Positions 34,640 to 42,204 of a stretch of 64,000 nucleotides of DNA are shown here, piece by piece. The notes below the pieces were generated by a model that ran no database searches, was not told where the DNA came from, and saw only the letters and a program-made list of their open reading frames with translations. This DNA comes from Algoriphagus halophilus. GTDB lineage: Bacteria > Bacteroidota > Bacteroidia > Cytophagales > Cyclobacteriaceae. Position 1 is the first letter of the stretch; each line of letters begins with the position of its first letter. The stretch is taken from assembly GCF_900129785.1 (NCBI RefSeq), contig NZ_FSRC01000003.1, positions 434,001-498,000 of the forward strand. Direction: 5' to 3'. The position numbers and the translations under genes were made by a program.

Positions 34640-35818
34640 ATGATCAAAGTAGACGAAAAGGGATTTTACGGCAAGTTTGGTGGAGCTTATATTCCTGAAA
34701 TGCTTCATCCCAATGTGGAAGAGTTAAGGGAGAATTATGAGTCGATTATGGCTTCACAAGAGTTTCAGGATGAATTCAGAGGGCTGTTGAAAGATTATGT
34801 AGGTCGACCTACTCCATTGTATTTTGCATCTAGACTTTCAGAGAAATACGGAGCTAAAATCTATCTTAAAAGAGAGGATTTGTGTCATACCGGAGCTCAT
34901 AAAGTAAACAACACCATCGGTCAGATTATTTTAGCAAAGAAACTAGGTAAAAAGCGAATTATTGCGGAGACAGGAGCGGGGCAACACGGAGTAGCTACGG
35001 CTACCGTATGTGCTTTGATGGGAATGGAATGTACAGTTTATATGGGGGAAGTTGATATTGCAAGGCAGCATCCCAATGTGGAGCGTATGAAGATTTTGGG
35101 AGCGACGGTAGTACCTGCAACTTCCGGTTCCAAAACCTTGAAAGACGCTACGAATGAAGCCATGCGGGCTTGGATCAATAATCCCGTCGATACGCATTAC
35201 ATCATCGGTTCAGTGGTAGGACCACACCCTTATCCAGAGATGGTGGCCAGATTTCAGTCCGTCATTTCTGAAGAAATCAAGTGGCAATTAAAAGAAAAAG
35301 AAGGAAGAGAAAACCCTGACATCGTCATCGCTTGCGTAGGCGGTGGCTCCAATGCTGCTGGTGCTTTTTACCATTATTATAATACTCCTGAAGTAAGACT
35401 TGTGGCGGCGGAGGCAGCTGGCCTTGGAGTAAGTTCTGGCAAGTCGGCCGCCACTACAGCTTTGGGAACCCCAGGTATTTTACATGGATCGAAAACCATC
35501 TTAATGCAGACGGAGGATGGCCAAGTGGTAGAACCGCATTCCATTTCTGCTGGATTGGATTATCCAGGTATAGGTCCTGTTCACGCACATTTATTCGATG
35601 TAGGCAGAGGTGAGTTCGTTGCCGTGGAGGATAAAGATGCCATGGCAGCAGGGATTGAATTGAGTAAGCTAGAAGGGATTATTCCTGCAATTGAGTCTGC
35701 TCATGCCTTATATGCATTGAATTTAATAGAATACGCTAAAGACGATGTGATAGTAATCAACCTATCTGGGAGAGGTGATAAAGACCTAGATACTTACATT
35801 AAATGGGGAAAGTATTGA
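34640..35818 (+). CDS. trpB: Tryptophan synthase beta chain
   Basis: A 392-residue PLP enzyme condensing indole with serine. It has [12 protein letters not shown], the PLP-binding Lys in [28 protein letters not shown] and the phosphate-binding [12 protein letters not shown]. Later come [16 protein letters not shown] and LSGRGDKD near the end. Length is normal for TrpB1. It lies 22 bp after trpF; an 84-bp gap precedes trpA. Confidence 0.98.
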   Translation: MIKVDEKGFYGKFGGAYIPEMLHPNVEELRENYESIMASQEFQDEFRGLLKDYVGRPTPLYFASRLSEKYGAKIYLKREDLCHTGAHKVNNTIGQIILAKKLGKKRIIAETGAGQHGVATATVCALMGMECTVYMGEVDIARQHPNVERMKILGATVVPATSGSKTLKDATNEAMRAWINNPVDTHYIIGSVVGPHPYPEMVARFQSVISEEIKWQLKEKEGRENPDIVIACVGGGSNAAGAFYHYYNTPEVRLVAAEAAGLGVSSGKSAATTALGTPGILHGSKTILMQTEDGQVVEPHSISAGLDYPGIGPVHAHLFDVGRGEFVAVEDKDAMAAGIELSKLEGIIPAIESAHALYALNLIEYAKDDVIVINLSGRGDKDLDTYIKWGKY

Positions 35819-35902
35819 AGTCAAAAATAAGATGTAAAAAGGTTGAAGTGAACTATTGCTTCAATCATAGCTCACCTGCCATTTTTAATTATCACTAAAA
35901 TC

Positions 35903-36676
35903 ATGAACCGAATACATAAACTATTTAATGCACAAAAAGATCGGGTGCTCTCGATCTATTTCACAGCTGGTTTTCCGAAGCTAGAGGATACATTGCCTAT
36001 CATGGAGGCTATTCAGGAAGGAGGAGCTGATATCATTGAAATTGGAGTTCCTTATTCTGATCCGGTTGCTGATGGTCCTACCATTCAGGAAAGTAATATG
36101 GTTGCTTTGGAAAATGGTATTTCCATGAAAAAGCTATTTACTCAACTTGAGGGTTTTCGCAATAAAATCCAACTTCCAGTGGTATTAATGGGTTATCTCA
36201 ACCCCATCATGCAATATGGGATGGAGGCTTTTTGCAAAAAATGTCAAGAAGTGGGAATTGATGGATTGATCCTTCCAGATCTTCCTATGCAGCAATATTT
36301 AGATGAATACAAAGAGTTATTTGAACAGTATGGTCTTGTGAATACATTTCTAATATCTCCTCAGACTTCTGAGGCTAGGATTCGTGAAATTGACGAGCAT
36401 TCCAATGGCTTTATCTATATGGTTTCATCTCATAGTATTACAGGGGCGAAAGCAGGAATTTCTGAGGAACAAATAGCTTATTTCAAGCGAGTGAAGGCGA
36501 TGGAATTACAAAATCCTAGATTGATCGGCTTTGGAATTTCCGATTCAGAAACATTCTCAAAGGCTTCTGAGTATAGTAATGGGGCAATTATTGGTTCAGC
36601 ATTTATCAAAGTATTAAAAAATTCAAAAGACCTTAAACAGGATATTCAAGGATATTTAAAAGAGGTGTTACATTAA
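35903..36676 (+). CDS. trpA: Tryptophan synthase alpha chain
   Basis: A 257-residue TIM-barrel enzyme cleaving indole-3-glycerol phosphate. The catalytic Glu lies in DIIEIGVPYSDPVADGPTIQ (with the Asp in the same region), and LPVVLMGYLNPIMQYG, DGLILPDLPM and IGFGISDSE follow. It channels indole to TrpB. The 84-bp gap upstream has a TTGAAG/CTTCAA repeat, perhaps a weak hairpin. Confidence 0.97.
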   Translation: MNRIHKLFNAQKDRVLSIYFTAGFPKLEDTLPIMEAIQEGGADIIEIGVPYSDPVADGPTIQESNMVALENGISMKKLFTQLEGFRNKIQLPVVLMGYLNPIMQYGMEAFCKKCQEVGIDGLILPDLPMQQYLDEYKELFEQYGLVNTFLISPQTSEARIREIDEHSNGFIYMVSSHSITGAKAGISEEQIAYFKRVKAMELQNPRLIGFGISDSETFSKASEYSNGAIIGSAFIKVLKNSKDLKQDIQGYLKEVLH

Positions 36677-36690
36677 AAACTGATTTTATA

Positions 36691-36720
36691 GTACGAAATC
36701 CTGAATTGTTCGATTCGTAC
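36691..36720 (+). repeat. Inverted repeat between trpA and aroF
   Basis: GTACGAAATC (36691-36700) pairs with GATTCGTAC (36712-36720) with one bulged base around an ~11-nt loop. It is followed by TTTATAG, not a good T-run. It may modulate expression of the last operon gene or protect mRNA. Confidence 0.5.
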
Positions 36721-36747
36721 TTTATAGTTCATAATTCGTATTTAGAA

Positions 36748-37767
36748 ATGATTATTCAATTGCAACCCGATATTTCCGAAGCACAAAAGGAAAAATTGAT
36801 TCAAAAAGTCAATGGCATCGGTTATAAGACTACTGAAGTAAAAACTCAATTAGGAGATTACTTAATCGGGATAGGGAAAAAGGAATTTGATATCCGAAAA
36901 ATAGGCCAGTTGGATGGAATTGTTGATATCCACATCGTTTCTGATGAATATAAATTGGTTTCAAAAAAATGGAAAGCAAAACCTACTTCCATTGATTTGG
37001 GAGATAATGTGTTTATCAAAGATGGGGAAATGGCCATTATTACCGGTCCTTGTTCCATTGAGTCCGAAGAACAAATCCGTGCTGTGGTAGCCCATTGTGT
37101 GGAAAATAATGTGAAGATGATGCGAGGTGGAGTTTTCAAACCTAGAAGTAGCCCTTATGCATTTAGAGGGTTAGGCTTAGAGGGGCTGAAACTTTGGTAT
37201 GAAATCGCTCATGAAGCAGGAATAAAGATCGTCACGGAAGTGATGCAAACTTCTCAAATAGAAGAAATGTATCCTTATGTAGATGTGTATCAAGTAGGGG
37301 CTAGAAATTCACAAAACTTCAACTTGCTCGATGAATTAGGTAAAGTAGATAAAGCAGTAATGATCAAGCGCGGGATTTCTGGAACGATTGAAGAATTATT
37401 GCAATCTGCAGAATATGTATTTTCTGGAGGAAATGAAAAGTTGATCCTATGTGAACGGGGAATCAGAACTTACGAAAGAGCTTCCAGAAACACCTTGGAT
37501 TTGAATGCGATTCCAATCCTGAAAGCAAAATCACATTTACCTGTGATTGTGGATCCATCTCATGGTATTGGAATCAGGGCTTATGTTCCTCAGATGGCTT
37601 TGGCAGGTGTGATGTCAGGAGCAGATGGAATCATCTATGAGTCCCATGAAATTCCCGAGAAAGCCTATTCAGATGGTCAACAAACATTGGATTTTGCCCA
37701 AAGCACAAGATTGATTTCCTGGATTAGAGAGAGTTTCGCGATGAGAAAGGGATTTGAATTGCTTTAA
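36748..37767 (+). CDS. aroF: 3-deoxy-7-phosphoheptulonate synthase (type I-beta with N-terminal regulatory domain)
   Basis: A 339-residue DAHP synthase, the first step of the shikimate pathway. A ferredoxin-like N-terminal domain (~1-75) precedes the barrel. The barrel has AIITGPCSIESEEQI, GVFKPRSSPYAFRGLG, QVGARNSQNF, ICERGIRTYE and VIVDPSHGIG. An in-frame TTG at 36706 would add 14 residues, but it lies within the inverted repeat. The ATG at 36748 gives the natural MIIQLQPDISEAQ start. Its position at the end of the trp operon couples chorismate supply to tryptophan demand. Confidence 0.95.
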   Translation: MIIQLQPDISEAQKEKLIQKVNGIGYKTTEVKTQLGDYLIGIGKKEFDIRKIGQLDGIVDIHIVSDEYKLVSKKWKAKPTSIDLGDNVFIKDGEMAIITGPCSIESEEQIRAVVAHCVENNVKMMRGGVFKPRSSPYAFRGLGLEGLKLWYEIAHEAGIKIVTEVMQTSQIEEMYPYVDVYQVGARNSQNFNLLDELGKVDKAVMIKRGISGTIEELLQSAEYVFSGGNEKLILCERGIRTYERASRNTLDLNAIPILKAKSHLPVIVDPSHGIGIRAYVPQMALAGVMSGADGIIYESHEIPEKAYSDGQQTLDFAQSTRLISWIRESFAMRKGFELL

Positions 37768-37810
37768 ATTATTGTTTTAGAGAAAACTCTCTGTAAATTA
37801 GATGCAGTAA

Positions 37811-37843
37811 TTGTAAAACAAGATCTATTAAAGTTTCAATTTG
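37811..37843 (+). promoter_or_regulatory. Candidate promoter of the His leader / phhA-his unit
   Basis: TTG (37811-37813), 22-nt spacer, TCAATTTG (37836-37843), one mismatch from TAnnTTTG. The leader GTG follows after 9 nt, nearly the same geometry as the trp promoter and leader. Confidence 0.45.
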
Positions 37844-37852
37844 TAATCAACA

Positions 37853-37906
37853 GTGAATCCTACACCAAGAACCTTTGTACACCATTCTTACCACCATTCT
37901 CAATGA
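37853..37906 (+). CDS. Putative histidine leader peptide
   Basis: A 17-residue ORF with GTG start: MNPTPRTFVHHSYHHSQ. Four His codons fall within six codons, as in his-operon leader peptides; Phe and Tyr codons flank them. A terminator hairpin begins 39 nt after the stop codon, and an alternative pairing exists. The downstream genes are phenylalanine hydroxylase and then hisH, hisA, hisF and hisIE. Because this ORF is short, the call rests on the His run plus the RNA architecture. Confidence 0.7.
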   Translation: MNPTPRTFVHHSYHHSQ

Positions 37907-37909
37907 AGG

Positions 37910-37977
37910 GGTAGGAATACTATGGTTTTTTGGTAAAAAATATAGAGGCCTATTCCTTCCTGGAGTAGGCCTTTTTT
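37910..37977 (+). promoter_or_regulatory. Putative His-responsive attenuator
   Basis: Terminator: AGGCCTATTCC (37946-37956), loop, TGGAGTAGGCCT then six T. Antiterminator: GGTAGGAATA (37910-37919) is complementary to TATTCCTTCC (37951-37960) at nine of ten positions, so it would break the 5' terminator arm. Leader codons ACCAT near 37880 can pair with ATGGT (37922-37926), a candidate 1:2 stem. This is the classical three-strand layout. Confidence 0.75.
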
Positions 37978-37996
37978 GTTATTGTGATTACGGTTA

Positions 37997-38142
37997 TGCT
38001 GCTTCTCCAGAAGCAGCATCCAATGGTATGATTATCGTCCAGCTTCTGGAGAAGCAGGAAAACTGAAAACAAAATGTTGTTTGTGAGACACAAACCACGG
38101 CATTGTTATCGCCAAGCTTCTGAAGAAGCGGGACAACTGAAA
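37997..38142 (+). repeat. Cluster of three GCTTCT-NN-AGAAGC palindromes
   Basis: Copy 1 is part of a perfect 22-bp palindrome (37997-38018, 10-bp arms). Copies 2 (38042-38055) and 3 (38116-38129) lie in two 37-bp direct repeats (38032-38068 and 38105-38141) that differ at about five positions. All have the same 6-bp arms and a 2-nt centre. They lie between the attenuator and phhA. They could be operator sites, mRNA hairpins or copies of an intergenic repeat family. Confidence 0.75.
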
Positions 38143-38192
38143 CTTATGATAAATAGAATAGTTATTAATATTCAAGAATATACCCAAATACC

Positions 38193-38969
38193 ATGAACAC
38201 AAAACCTAAGAATTGGGTCTTTAGCGACCCGCGACTTCAAAAACTCAGGCAGGAATATGGTCTGTATACCGAAGAGGATTTTAAGGTTTGGAAAATTCTC
38301 TTTGAAAGGCAGATGCCGAACTTACCCAAAGCTGCTTCTAAAGCCTATTTACAAGGAGTCAAAGAAGTCGGGTTTACTTCTGACAAAATTGCAAATTTTG
38401 AGGAGTTGAATGAAATTCTCAAAAAAAGTACGGGATGGGCAGTCCAAGTTGTCCCTGGTTTGATTGACGATGATTTGTTCTTTGGGCTATTAAATAATCG
38501 AAGATTTCCTTCTTCCACTTGGTTAAGGAAAATGGAGCAATTGGATTATTTGGAAGAGCCGGATATGTTTCATGATGCTTTTGCCCATATGCCAATGTTG
38601 ACCAATCAACCTTATGTTGATTTTTTGGAAAAGCTATCTGGAATTGCCTTGAAACACATTGATAATCCTTGGGCTATTCAGTTATTGAGTAGGATTTATT
38701 GGTTTACCATTGAGTTTGGGTTAATAAAAGAGGATGGAGAGTTAAAAATTTACGGGGCTGGTATCTTAAGTTCGGCTGGAGAGACTAAATTCAGCCTTTC
38801 AAATGAACCGAAGCATTATGAATATGATGTGAGGAGGATTTTGAATCAAGAGTACTGGAAAGATCACTTTCAGGATAAATATTTTGTGATTGATAATTAC
38901 GAGCAGCTTTATGAATCACTTCCGGAAATAGAGGAGGTATTGGAAGAGATGCTGGCAAGTAAGAAATAG
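38193..38969 (+). CDS. phhA: Phenylalanine 4-monooxygenase
   Basis: A 258-residue aromatic amino acid hydroxylase of the bacterial single-domain type. It makes tyrosine from phenylalanine with tetrahydrobiopterin and O2. It has RRFPSSTWLRKMEQLDYLEEPDMFHDAFAHMPML in part, giving the iron ligands His-Asp-x-x-x-His. The third ligand Glu is in IYWFTIEFGLI. No regulatory ACT domain is present. It lies between the trp operon and the his cluster, unusual company. The adjacent upstream attenuator reads histidine rather than aromatic codons. Confidence 0.93.
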   Translation: MNTKPKNWVFSDPRLQKLRQEYGLYTEEDFKVWKILFERQMPNLPKAASKAYLQGVKEVGFTSDKIANFEELNEILKKSTGWAVQVVPGLIDDDLFFGLLNNRRFPSSTWLRKMEQLDYLEEPDMFHDAFAHMPMLTNQPYVDFLEKLSGIALKHIDNPWAIQLLSRIYWFTIEFGLIKEDGELKIYGAGILSSAGETKFSLSNEPKHYEYDVRRILNQEYWKDHFQDKYFVIDNYEQLYESLPEIEEVLEEMLASKK

Positions 38970-39095
38970 AGAGGACGGATGTGGTGTTCAAAGAATGTGC
39001 AACTTGAGTGAATTAAATAAACTGATTGAAGACTGGAGAAAGTAGATGAAAATATGTTTTTCTATCTCTTTATTCTGGGAGGTCGTCACTGAAAA

Positions 39096-39692
39096 ATGAA
39101 AATAGCAGTCATAAAATATAATTCAGGAAATGTCCAATCGGTGCTTTATGCACTGGAACGGTTAGGGGCAGATGCTGAACTGACGGATGATCCTGAAAAA
39201 ATCAGGAAAGCAGACAAAGTAATTTTCCCTGGACAGGGAGAAGCAAGTTCTGCCATGAAATATCTGAAAGGGCGAAAACTCGATCAGTTGATTAAAGAGT
39301 TGAAGCAGCCTTTTCTTGGGGTATGTCTCGGGTTACAATTGCTTTGTGAGCATTCTGAAGAAAATGATACGGAATGTCTGAGTGTGTTTCCTGTGAAAGT
39401 AAAGCGATTTGTTCCAGAGAATTCCCAAGAATTTAAAGTGCCTCATGTGGGGTGGAATGAATTGGAGAATTTGGTGGCCAATCCATTATTGAAAGATTTG
39501 CCAGCCAATCCATTTGTATATTATGTACATAGCTTTTACGCCGAGTTAAGTGACTTGACTATTGCCCAGACGCATTATATTCATGATTTCTCGGCTATTT
39601 TACATCGAGATAATTATTATGCTATTCAAGCTCACCCAGAGAAGAGTGGTTTGGTAGGAGAGAAGCTGCTAAGTAATTTCTTAAGTATTTGA
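39096..39692 (+). CDS. hisH: Imidazole glycerol phosphate synthase subunit HisH
   Basis: A 198-residue class I glutamine amidotransferase: MKIAVIKYNSGNVQSVLYAL, VIFPGQGEASSAM, the nucleophile Cys in FLGVCLGLQLLCEHSE and the His-Glu in AIQAHPEKSG. It hydrolyses glutamine and passes ammonia to HisF (40592-41347). It is the first his gene here; hisG, hisD, hisC and hisB are not in the window. Confidence 0.95.
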   Translation: MKIAVIKYNSGNVQSVLYALERLGADAELTDDPEKIRKADKVIFPGQGEASSAMKYLKGRKLDQLIKELKQPFLGVCLGLQLLCEHSEENDTECLSVFPVKVKRFVPENSQEFKVPHVGWNELENLVANPLLKDLPANPFVYYVHSFYAELSDLTIAQTHYIHDFSAILHRDNYYAIQAHPEKSGLVGEKLLSNFLSI

Positions 39693-39844
39693 AAGTATTC
39701 TAATGATACTTTTACTTCGCTCCGTGTGAATTCACCTTCGATAACACACAAAGTGATTGGTAATTATCAGGTCGATCGGAGCCGAGAACAATAAATTTAA
39801 TTCAAACCTAAATTGGCAAGTATTGCTACTTGCTATTACAGATA
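39693..39844. other. hisH-hisA intergenic region with inverted repeats
   Basis: Holds GCTCCG (39719-39724) / CGGAGC (39777-39782), enclosing GTGTG/CACAC. A perfect hairpin GCAAGTA-TTGC-TACTTGC (39816-39833) lies just upstream of hisA. None has a T-run, so they do not look like terminators. Confidence 0.5.
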
Positions 39845-40561
39845 ATGCAAATAATCCCAGCAATCGACCTCATTGGAGGAAAATGTGTTCGCCTTAGTCA
39901 GGGTGATTATTCCAGTAAAAAAGAATACCACGACGACCCTTTGGAAATGGCCAAGCGATTTGAAGGTGTTGGAATTCGTCGATTGCATCTAGTAGACTTG
40001 GATGGTGCCAAAGCAAAGAAAATCATCAATGGGGAGGTGCTGAAGAGAATTAGTTCTGGGACTTCTTTGCAGGTTGATTTTGGTGGTGGAATTCAAGCAG
40101 ATGAAGAAATTGAAAAAGCATTTACGTTAGGTGCAAAACAAGTGACAGGAGGAAGCATAGCTGTGAAGAACTCGGAATTATTTAATACCTGGATTTCCAA
40201 GTTCGGCTCCGAGAAAATCATTTTGGGAGCTGATGCGAAAAACAGAAAAATAGCAGTGGGAGGCTGGGAAGAAACCACAACAGTAGACTTGATCCCATTT
40301 ATTAAGGATTACGTGTCCAAAGGAATTAGCTATGTAATCTGTACAGATGTGGCCAAAGATGGCTTGCTTCAAGGTCCTTCTTCGGAACTGTATCAGGAAA
40401 TTCTTCAAGAAATTCCAGGGGTGAAATTAATTGCGAGTGGAGGAGTATCCTCTGTCAAAGATTTGGAGGATTTGGAGAAAATAGGAGTTTATGGAACCAT
40501 CGTTGGGAAAGCCTATTATGAAGGAAGAGTAAGCCTAGAGGAATTGGCAGCGTTTGTTTAA
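39845..40561 (+). CDS. hisA: ProFAR isomerase HisA
   Basis: A 238-residue TIM-barrel isomerase: MQIIPAIDLIGGKCVRLSQGDY carries the first catalytic Asp. LHLVDLDGAKA, VDFGGGIQADEEI, CTDVAKDGLLQGPS (second catalytic Asp) and LIASGGVSSVKDL follow. An in-frame TTG at 39830 is possible, but it lies in a hairpin (39816-39833); the ATG at 39845 gives the conserved N-terminus. Confidence 0.96.
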   Translation: MQIIPAIDLIGGKCVRLSQGDYSSKKEYHDDPLEMAKRFEGVGIRRLHLVDLDGAKAKKIINGEVLKRISSGTSLQVDFGGGIQADEEIEKAFTLGAKQVTGGSIAVKNSELFNTWISKFGSEKIILGADAKNRKIAVGGWEETTTVDLIPFIKDYVSKGISYVICTDVAKDGLLQGPSSELYQEILQEIPGVKLIASGGVSSVKDLEDLEKIGVYGTIVGKAYYEGRVSLEELAAFV

Positions 40562-40591
40562 ACAGGAAAGCTAAAAGCAGAAATCAATAAG

Positions 40592-41347
40592 ATGTTAACA
40601 AAGAGAATCATCCCCTGCCTGGATATCAAAGAAGGAAGGACTGTCAAAGGAGTGAACTTCGTGGAGCTTCGGGATGCAGGAGACCCTGTGGAACTTGCAA
40701 AAATCTATTCCGATGAGGGAGCAGATGAGCTGGTGTTTTTGGATATCACTGCGACGGTAGACAAAAGAAAGACTTTAGCAGAGTTAGTGACCAAAGTAGC
40801 CAAAGCGATTAATATTCCATTTACCGTTGGGGGAGGAATATCCACCGTGGAAGATGTGAAAGTTCTTTTAAATGCTGGGGCAGATAAGATTTCCATCAAT
40901 TCTTCAGCGGTCAAGAATCCTCAAGTGATCAATGAAATGGCTGCCGAATTCGGTTCACAGTGTATTGTGGTCGCCATTGACACCCGAAATGTAGATGGGA
41001 TTGATTTTGTGCATACGCATGGAGGGCGTAAAGCCACTTTGTTGAAAACCCAGGCTTGGGCTCAGGAAGTTTGTGATCGTGGGGCAGGTGAGATCCTATT
41101 GACTTCTATGGACCATGATGGAACCAAAGCTGGGTTTGCCAATGAATTGCTTTCTGAAATTTCTTCTGCCCTTTCTATACCAGTGATTGCATCTGGAGGG
41201 GCAGGTACTATGGAACATTTCCGAGATGTGTTTACCTTTGGAAAAGCAGATGCAGCCTTGGCAGCAAGTATTTTTCACTTTAAGGAGATTGGAATCCCTG
41301 AATTGAAAAGTTACCTAGCAGGTTCAGAAATCAGTATAAGGAAGTAA
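40592..41347 (+). CDS. hisF: Imidazole glycerol phosphate synthase subunit HisF
   Basis: A 251-residue cyclase: [23 protein letters not shown] with the catalytic Asp (D11 region). [49 protein letters not shown] (second catalytic Asp) and [13 protein letters not shown] follow. It works with HisH to make imidazole glycerol phosphate and AICAR. It lies 30 bp after hisA. Confidence 0.98.
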   Translation: MLTKRIIPCLDIKEGRTVKGVNFVELRDAGDPVELAKIYSDEGADELVFLDITATVDKRKTLAELVTKVAKAINIPFTVGGGISTVEDVKVLLNAGADKISINSSAVKNPQVINEMAAEFGSQCIVVAIDTRNVDGIDFVHTHGGRKATLLKTQAWAQEVCDRGAGEILLTSMDHDGTKAGFANELLSEISSALSIPVIASGGAGTMEHFRDVFTFGKADAALAASIFHFKEIGIPELKSYLAGSEISIRK

Positions 41348-41487
41348 AAGAGACGCTAGGTGTAAATTTCAAGATGCTAGAACCAAATCTTTAAAGGTAA
41401 GAAATGGAACTAGTGTCAGGCCGATCATCCAGATTAGCTATCGGGATCTAGGCCTTGAAAAAAAACTAGCTAGTAAATAATTAACAA

Positions 41488-41518
41488 AACCTTTGAGGTT
41501 TCTGAAACCTCAAAGGTT
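41488..41518. repeat. Perfect 31-bp palindrome upstream of hisIE
   Basis: AACCTTTGAGGTTTC (41488-41502), T, GAAACCTCAAAGGTT (41504-41518): 15-bp perfect arms, ending 12 bp before the hisIE ATG. No T-run follows. It resembles dispersed intergenic palindromes of Bacteroidota genomes (from memory, not tested). If transcribed it would form a very stable hairpin near the start codon. Confidence 0.8.
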
Positions 41519-41530
41519 AATTGAGAAGAC

Positions 41531-42127
41531 ATGAAAATAGATTTCAAAAAAATGGATGGCTTGGTGCCGGCCATCATTCAAGATGCACTCAGCGGAACAG
41601 TGCTGATGCAGGGGTATATGAATGAAGAGGCTTTGGCAAAAACCGAGAAATCAGGTTTAGTGACTTTTTATAGTAGAAGCAAAAATAGACTTTGGACAAA
41701 AGGAGAAACTTCTGGTAATTTTATGGAAGTAGTTTCTATTGCCTTTGATTGCGATGGGGATTCGATATTAGTAAAAGCAAATCCAAGAGGTCCTGTATGT
41801 CATACTGGAGCAGATACTTGTTTTGCTGAGTTAAATTCCTCCAAAACCGGATTCATAGACCAGCTTAGAGCCATCATAAAGGACCGAAAAAATAACCCAA
41901 CTGATCAGTCCTATACCGCTTCGCTTTTTGCCAAAGGAATCAATAAAGTAGCTCAAAAAGTTGGAGAAGAAGCGGTGGAAATAGTCATTGAAGCAAAGGA
42001 TGACAATAAGGAATTATTTATGGGAGAGGCTGCAGATTTATTATACCATTATTTGGTTTTATTGGAGGCCAAAGGATATGAATTGGATGAAGTGATAGAA
42101 GTTTTGATTGACCGGCATAAGAAATAA
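41531..42127 (+). CDS. hisIE: Bifunctional phosphoribosyl-AMP cyclohydrolase / phosphoribosyl-ATP pyrophosphatase
   Basis: A 198-residue fusion. The HisI half (1-~105) has VLMQGYMNEEALAKT, FYSRSKNRLWTKGETSGN and the zinc-site GPVCHTGADTCF. The HisE half (~110-198) has YTASLFAKGINKVAQKVGEEAVE and ADLLYHYLVLLE. It catalyses steps 2 and 3 of histidine synthesis. A 183-bp gap with a long palindrome separates it from hisF. Confidence 0.97.
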   Translation: MKIDFKKMDGLVPAIIQDALSGTVLMQGYMNEEALAKTEKSGLVTFYSRSKNRLWTKGETSGNFMEVVSIAFDCDGDSILVKANPRGPVCHTGADTCFAELNSSKTGFIDQLRAIIKDRKNNPTDQSYTASLFAKGINKVAQKVGEEAVEIVIEAKDDNKELFMGEAADLLYHYLVLLEAKGYELDEVIEVLIDRHKK

Positions 42128-42204
42128 AAAACGGTTTAAAATGTTCTAGCACGCTAAAAGTGTCAGACTATGGGGAGGTAATTTAAATTTTCAAGGGTCA
42201 TTCT

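Larger units (their letters stand above)
37768..38192. other. Regulatory intergenic region, aroF / phhA
   Basis: Contains the candidate promoter (37811-37843), His leader ORF (37853-37906), attenuator (37910-37977) and palindrome cluster (37997-38142). No evident terminator separates aroF from this region before 37945, so that terminator may also end the trp transcript. Confidence 0.6.

Noticed and set aside
37875..38066. A 63-codon open frame across the His attenuator and first palindromes
   Set aside because: It starts at a TTG inside the leader region, runs through the terminator T-run and palindromes, and has no family-like sequence; the attenuator explains the DNA better.
38995..39045. 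A 16-codon ORF (MCNLSELNKLIEDWRK) between phhA and hisH
   Set aside because: Too short to support as a gene and without attenuator structure; kept only as a possible remnant in the findings.
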